From the NCBI GenBank assembly GCA_002297865.1, contig DBKX01000186.1, forward strand, positions 13,424 to 23,380: a stretch of 9,957 nt of DNA. The letters run 5' to 3'. The position numbers and the translations under genes were made by a program. Origin of the DNA: Lachnoclostridium sp. UBA739. GTDB lineage: Bacteria > Bacillota_A > Clostridia > Lachnospirales > Lachnospiraceae. The notes under the pieces were generated by a model. It was not told where the DNA came from. It saw only the letters and a program-made list of their open reading frames with translations, and did no database searches. Each line of letters begins with the position of its first letter. Within the stretch, counting starts at the first letter, position 1. Shown here in pieces: positions 6,755-9,957 of this stretch.

Positions 6755-7729
6755 CTAACCTCCAATCTCGCTCATGCCTCTTTGTTCTGTCATATCTTCT
6801 ATGTGGGAGAAACAGTGCGCTTCTGGCTTCTGTGTCATTGCATTGTCAAATGCAACGCTAATTTTCTCTTCTCCTGCACCACTTCTTAAAATCTCTCTTA
6901 AGTTAATTCCAGCCTCATAGCAAAGACATGGTTTTAATATGCCTTGGCTGGTCATACGGATACGGTTGCAGTCTTCACAAAATGGATTGGATACTGCATG
7001 AATTAAGCCAATAGAACCTTGTAACTCCTTACTTCGATAATAAATGGCTGGGCCATTTCCTTTTACTTCTTTGGCAATATGAAGATCAGGCCATCTTTTT
7101 TGAAGAATTGTTAGTGCTTCTTTTGCTGGAATTCCCTCGGTTTTTCTTCCTAAACCTACTGGCATGATTTCGATAAACTTAACATCTATTTTTCTATCCT
7201 TTGCAAGCAGTGCAAGTGGAATCATCTGGTCTACTGTTTCACGAAGCAGTACAGCATTTACTTTTGTCTTTATGTTGTAACGTTGTAAACAATCAATTGC
7301 GGATAGAATCTTTGGTAAATTTCCTTTTGTTCCTGTAAGTTTGTCAAACTGTTCTTCCACTAAGGAATCCACACTTATGTTTACGCTGTCAATTTTTATC
7401 TTGGCTAACTCTTCTGCCACCTGTTCTAACAGTAATCCATTGGTTGTCAATGTAACAGAATGAACGCCATCCATTTCTTTTAACTTACGTAAAAAGTCAA
7501 TACATCCTGGTCTTACAAGGGGTTCACCGCCTGTTACTTTAAAATCACAGATTCCTTTGGAAACTGCAATTTTGCATACTGTCAGAATTTCTTCAAACGT
7601 TAGTAATTTGTCGCTCGGTGTCCACTGAATTCCTGCTGGCATACAATACTGACAGCGGAAATTACAGTGGTCCGTAATCGAGATTCTCATATAGTTAATG
7701 GTTCGGTTATAAGAATCTTTCATCTTCAT
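6755..7729 (-). CDS. moaA: GTP 3',8-cyclase MoaA (radical SAM)
   Basis: MoaA catalyses the first step of Moco synthesis, the radical rearrangement of GTP to the cyclic intermediate that MoaC converts to cPMP. The N-terminal [4Fe-4S]/SAM motif is CNFRCQYC, preceded by YMRISITDH. It is followed by the KVTGGEPLVRPG block. The second cluster motif, which binds the GTP-side Fe-S cluster, is CEDCNRIRMTSQGILKPC. The protein ends in MSEIGG, the conserved Gly-Gly tail needed for activity. The length (about 324 residues) is normal. The start is uncertain. A TTG at 7735 immediately follows the moaC stop and lies about five bases from AAGGAGA. The ATG at 7729 lies 11 bases from it. I list the ATG, because homologues usually begin near the KDSYNRTINY stretch. 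Confidence 0.95.
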   Translation of the reverse strand: MKMKDSYNRTINYMRISITDHCNFRCQYCMPAGIQWTPSDKLLTFEEILTVCKIAVSKGICDFKVTGGEPLVRPGCIDFLRKLKEMDGVHSVTLTTNGLLLEQVAEELAKIKIDSVNISVDSLVEEQFDKLTGTKGNLPKILSAIDCLQRYNIKTKVNAVLLRETVDQMIPLALLAKDRKIDVKFIEIMPVGLGRKTEGIPAKEALTILQKRWPDLHIAKEVKGNGPAIYYRSKELQGSIGLIHAVSNPFCEDCNRIRMTSQGILKPCLCYEAGINLREILRSGAGEEKISVAFDNAMTQKPEAHCFSHIEDMTEQRGMSEIGG

Positions 7730-7735
7730 GATCAA

Positions 7736-8224
7736 TTAAATCTCCTTAACATTGGGGTTCAAAAGCAAGCCGCTCTTTCCGCCACTCTTCTTTACAAGGC
7801 ATACATCATGTATCACCATAAATTTATCTACTGCCTTGCACATATCATATATTGTTAAAAGTGCGATTTGGACGCCTGTCATTGCCTCCATCTCCACTCC
7901 TGTCTTATCACAAGTTCGAACTGTACCAATTGCCTTGATTCTATGATTATCATCATCGTATTCGAATTGTATCTCTGATTTGCTGATTGGGATGTTGTGA
8001 CACAAAGGAATTAAGTCTGCTGTCTTTTTCATTGCCATAATTCCTGCAATTCTTGCAACTCCTAGGATGTCTCCCTTTTTATTCGTACCTGCTTTTGTCA
8101 TCTCATAACATTCTTCGTTCATAGAAATGTATCCCTCAACAACCGCTTCTCTATAAGTATCCTTTTTGTCTGTTACATCAACCATATGGGCTTCGCCCTG
8201 GGCATTAAAATGTGTAAATTCCAC
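7736..8224 (-). CDS. moaC: Cyclic pyranopterin monophosphate synthase MoaC
   Basis: MoaC converts the MoaA product, 3',8-cyclo-GTP derivative, into cyclic pyranopterin monophosphate in the cytoplasm. The 162-residue length is typical. Clear family blocks are ARIAGIMAMKKTADLIPLCH (57-76), KTGVEMEAMTGVQIALLTIY (107-126) and DMCKAVDK (127-134), which includes the catalytic-site Asp127 and Lys130. KKSGGKSG lies near the C-terminus. The start is a GTG at 8224, supported by GAAAGGAGA about six bases upstream. There is no better ATG nearby that keeps the family N-terminus (HFNAQGEAHMVDV). The gene sits 24 bases after the MoeA-like gene and directly abuts moaA, so MoaA and MoaC are made together. Confidence 0.96.
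   Translation of the reverse strand: MEFTHFNAQGEAHMVDVTDKKDTYREAVVEGYISMNEECYEMTKAGTNKKGDILGVARIAGIMAMKKTADLIPLCHNIPISKSEIQFEYDDDNHRIKAIGTVRTCDKTGVEMEAMTGVQIALLTIYDMCKAVDKFMVIHDVCLVKKSGGKSGLLLNPNVKEI
7741..7747 (-). promoter_or_regulatory. Ribosome binding site of moaA, inside the end of moaC
   Basis: AAGGAGA on the minus strand overlaps the last codons of moaC. Its spacing is about 5 bases to TTG 7735 and 11 bases to ATG 7729, so by spacing alone it favours the TTG. This leaves the moaA start ambiguous by two codons. Confidence 0.6.
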
Positions 8225-8248
8225 TTATGCTCTCCTTTCTGGATGCCT

Positions 8249-9274
8249 TTAGGCTCTTCCACGCCCAAACCCACAGTTTGGATACGTACAAACTGGACAG
8301 GATGGGCAAAGTCCACCTTCTCCAAGACCTGCTAACTCATCGTTGGTTATTTCATCATCCGCTGCAATTCGTGGAAGGACAATATCAAAGATTGTCTTCT
8401 TTGCATACATAACACAGCCTGGTAAACCAACAATCGGTACATCGTTGTAGTATGCTAATAAGAACATGGCTCCTGGTAATACAGGGGCGCCATAAGAAAC
8501 AATTCTTGCTCCCGTATTTTTAATGGCAAGAGGTGTCTTATCATCTGGATCGACACTCATCCCACCTGTACAGATAACCACTTGTGCTCCCTGTTCAATT
8601 GCTTCTAGACAGCTTTTTGTAATCTTTTCATGGTCATCATTTAAGGTCACATGATACATGGTTTCCATGCCAAATGCCTTGATTTTCTGTTCAATCACTG
8701 GTGTGAAGGTATCTTCGATTCTTCCATAAAATACTTCATTGCCTGTTGTAATGATGGCCGCTTTTTTTCTTACAAATGGTTTTACTGAGAAAATTGGCGT
8801 CTCTCCACAGCCTTCTTTTACTTTTTGCATTTTCTCTTCTTCGATTACCAGCGGAATCACTCTGGTTCCTGCCAGTTTTTCTCCCGCATGTACTGCTGTA
8901 TCTCCATGAAGACAGGCGATCATCATCTGCCCAAATCCATTGACGTAACGAAGTTTCTTACGATCTATTTTAAATAAGCCATCGATGGTTGCATATAAAT
9001 CAATCTTACCTTCTTTTGGCTCGCCTGCTCTCAAATTTTCATTTTGACAGATCTGTCTTAAAATCTCGGCAGCATCATTTTCATGGAGCATGCCTTCTTC
9101 TTTTTCCCAGATATAAATGTGGTCCTTGCCTACACTTAGTAAAACCGGCACATCTTCTTCTCGAATCACGTGCCCTTTACGAAATACAGCGTCTTTCGTG
9201 ACACCTTTGATAATCTGTGTAATATCATGACACAGTACTTGTCCTACTGCATCTTCTGTTTTCATTAATTTCAT
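8249..9274 (-). CDS. Short MoeA-like molybdopterin-binding protein with C-terminal cysteine cluster
   Basis: The 341 residues contain a MoaB/MoeA-type molybdopterin-binding fold at about 170-305. It is marked by AAIITTGNEVFYG, ICTGGMSVDPDDKTPLA, then YGAPVLPGAMFLLAYY and PIVGLPGCVMY. The N-terminal part begins like MoeA domain III/N-terminal sequence (DAVGQVLCHDI), but the protein is about 60 residues shorter than usual MoeA and lacks its domain IV. The tail carries CPSCPVCTYPNC (323-334), a Cx2Cx2Cx4C cluster able to bind zinc or an Fe-S centre. A true MoeA is encoded two genes upstream, so this is a divergent second copy. It is likely to handle a special cofactor form or its transfer to a molybdenum hydroxylase (inference). 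It starts at ATG 9274, seven bases after the mobB stop. Confidence 0.85.
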   Translation of the reverse strand: MKLMKTEDAVGQVLCHDITQIIKGVTKDAVFRKGHVIREEDVPVLLSVGKDHIYIWEKEEGMLHENDAAEILRQICQNENLRAGEPKEGKIDLYATIDGLFKIDRKKLRYVNGFGQMMIACLHGDTAVHAGEKLAGTRVIPLVIEEEKMQKVKEGCGETPIFSVKPFVRKKAAIITTGNEVFYGRIEDTFTPVIEQKIKAFGMETMYHVTLNDDHEKITKSCLEAIEQGAQVVICTGGMSVDPDDKTPLAIKNTGARIVSYGAPVLPGAMFLLAYYNDVPIVGLPGCVMYAKKTIFDIVLPRIAADDEITNDELAGLGEGGLCPSCPVCTYPNCGFGRGRA

Positions 9275-9281
9275 GGCTAGT

Positions 9282-9782
9282 TTACATCCTTTCCAGCTGT
9301 TCTACCATTACGCCTACAATTTTGTCTGTTTCCTCAAATGTAACCCAGTCTTTGGCTCCTTGGTAATCCTTTATGTCTGTGACAATGAGAAAACGTCCTT
9401 TGGGATTGGATACTGGTTCATTGTGATTCACACTTCGTATTACTTCTATCTTCGGATAGCTGCTTTCTTTGCATCCTTCTATTAAAATGAAATCTGCTTC
9501 TTTGAAGTATCCCATAAGCTGCTCTGGTGAACTATGTTCTTCTTTTTTGGTTATCATAAACTGGCTTTTGGAATAAACAGCAGTGCCGTAAGCTCCAGCT
9601 TTCTGATGGTAATAGGAATCAGTTCCTGGTACATCGCTTTCAAACTCATGCCCATCATGCTTAATGGTAGCTACTTTGTAACCCAAGCTATTGAGTTTCG
9701 GAATCAGACTGCGAATCAATGTTGTTTTTCCTGAATTTTTTATGCCACAGATTACTATGACAGCCTGTTTTACAGCATCCAT
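9282..9782 (-). CDS. mobB: Molybdopterin-guanine dinucleotide biosynthesis adapter MobB
   Basis: MobB is a P-loop GTP-binding protein that assists attachment of a nucleotide to molybdopterin, usually with MobA. The 166 residues show VICGIKNSGKTTLI (Walker A, 10-23), the family block VATIKHDGHEFESDVPGTDS, a following YYHQKAGAYGTAVYS and the Walker B-like DFILIEGCKESSYPKIEVIR. The length is normal for the single-domain form. ATG 9782 lies inside the end of moeA, with a 13-base overlap in a different frame. A GAGG-type ribosome binding site about eight bases upstream makes coupled translation likely. No mobA is seen in the window, so whether this organism makes the guanine or cytosine dinucleotide cofactor cannot be told here. 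Confidence 0.93.
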   Translation of the reverse strand: MDAVKQAVIVICGIKNSGKTTLIRSLIPKLNSLGYKVATIKHDGHEFESDVPGTDSYYHQKAGAYGTAVYSKSQFMITKKEEHSSPEQLMGYFKEADFILIEGCKESSYPKIEVIRSVNHNEPVSNPKGRFLIVTDIKDYQGAKDWVTFEETDKIVGVMVEQLERM

Positions 9783-9957
9783 ACCAGCACCTCATCTCCC
9801 TTATGAACATCCTCACTTCCGTTAGGAATATCAATAAGACAGTTACACCCTATCATAGAACTTAGTACTCCTGAAGAATGCAGTCCTCCTGGCAGATATA
9901 CCTTTCCACCTTCATACCTTGCTCGCACAAATCTTCGTACTCGGCTTGGTTTTCCAA
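9770..9957 (-). CDS. moeA: Molybdopterin molybdenumtransferase MoeA, C-terminal fragment
   Basis: The last 61 residues of a protein enter from the right edge; the rest is outside the window. They match MoeA domain IV: VRRFVRARYEGGKVYLPGG, then LHSSGVLSSMIGCNCLIDIP, ending GDEVLVWML. The SSG-LSSM-NCLI-IP pattern is highly typical of this family, which inserts molybdate into adenylated molybdopterin. The stop (TAA at 9772-9770) lies inside the mobB coding region. The gene is too short for automatic ORF listing, but the family signal is strong. Confidence 0.88.
   Translation of the reverse strand, partial: GKPSRVRRFVRARYEGGKVYLPGGLHSSGVLSSMIGCNCLIDIPNGSEDVHKGDEVLVWML

Noticed and set aside
6617..6889. 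90-codon plus-strand frame across the moaA/MOSC-MogA junction
   Set aside because: Antisense to two well-supported genes, with low-complexity Phe/Ser/Cys content.

Overview
The window looks like chromosomal DNA from a low-GC Gram-positive anaerobe of the Clostridia, most likely Lachnospiraceae-like. The basis is AT-rich DNA, strong AGGAGG-type ribosome binding sites, a Gram-positive-style membrane-anchored HtrA protease, a secreted SGNH/GDSL esterase of the plant-polysaccharide type, and protein sequences of clostridial character. No species can be fixed from the sequence alone.

Left part (1-3824), cell envelope. The 5' end of a secreted SGNH/GDSL hydrolase gene runs off the left edge on the minus strand. 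It is divergent from a plus-strand HtrA/DegP-type serine protease with one PDZ domain. That gene converges on uppP (undecaprenyl-diphosphatase, minus strand), and the two share a hairpin terminator. Upstream of uppP, probably in the same transcript, is a four-TM membrane protein with a very basic linker and a C-terminal domain that looks like a degenerate FHA fold. Its promoter, with a perfect TATAAT, is visible.

Middle (3825-4261), a 437-base stretch with no intact gene. It carries that promoter and, on the plus strand, a decayed fragment that reads like the extracellular domain of a FtsX/MacB-type ABC transporter permease.

Right part (4262-9957), one long minus-strand operon for molybdenum uptake and molybdenum cofactor (Moco) synthesis. 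In transcription order it holds moeA (only its C-terminus is in the window), mobB, a short MoeA-like protein with a C-terminal Cys cluster, moaC, moaA, a MOSC-MogA fusion, modA and modB. The genes are packed with overlaps or gaps of 1 to about 24 bases and are likely translationally coupled. MoaA and MoaC make the pterin precursor from GTP. MogA-type and MoeA proteins adenylate molybdopterin and insert molybdate. MobB and the MoeA-like protein probably act in cofactor maturation or delivery. ModA and ModB bind and import molybdate.

Missing from the visible part are the transporter ATPase modC, which would be expected after modB, and the molybdopterin synthase genes moaD and moaE. The operon ends next to the oppositely oriented permease remnant, so its 3' end may be a rearranged junction. 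I see no CRISPR array, tRNA, rRNA, insertion sequence or phage gene. Most of the window is recognisable housekeeping. The less ordinary points are the FHA-like membrane protein, the Cys-tailed MoeA-like protein and the modC-less operon end.
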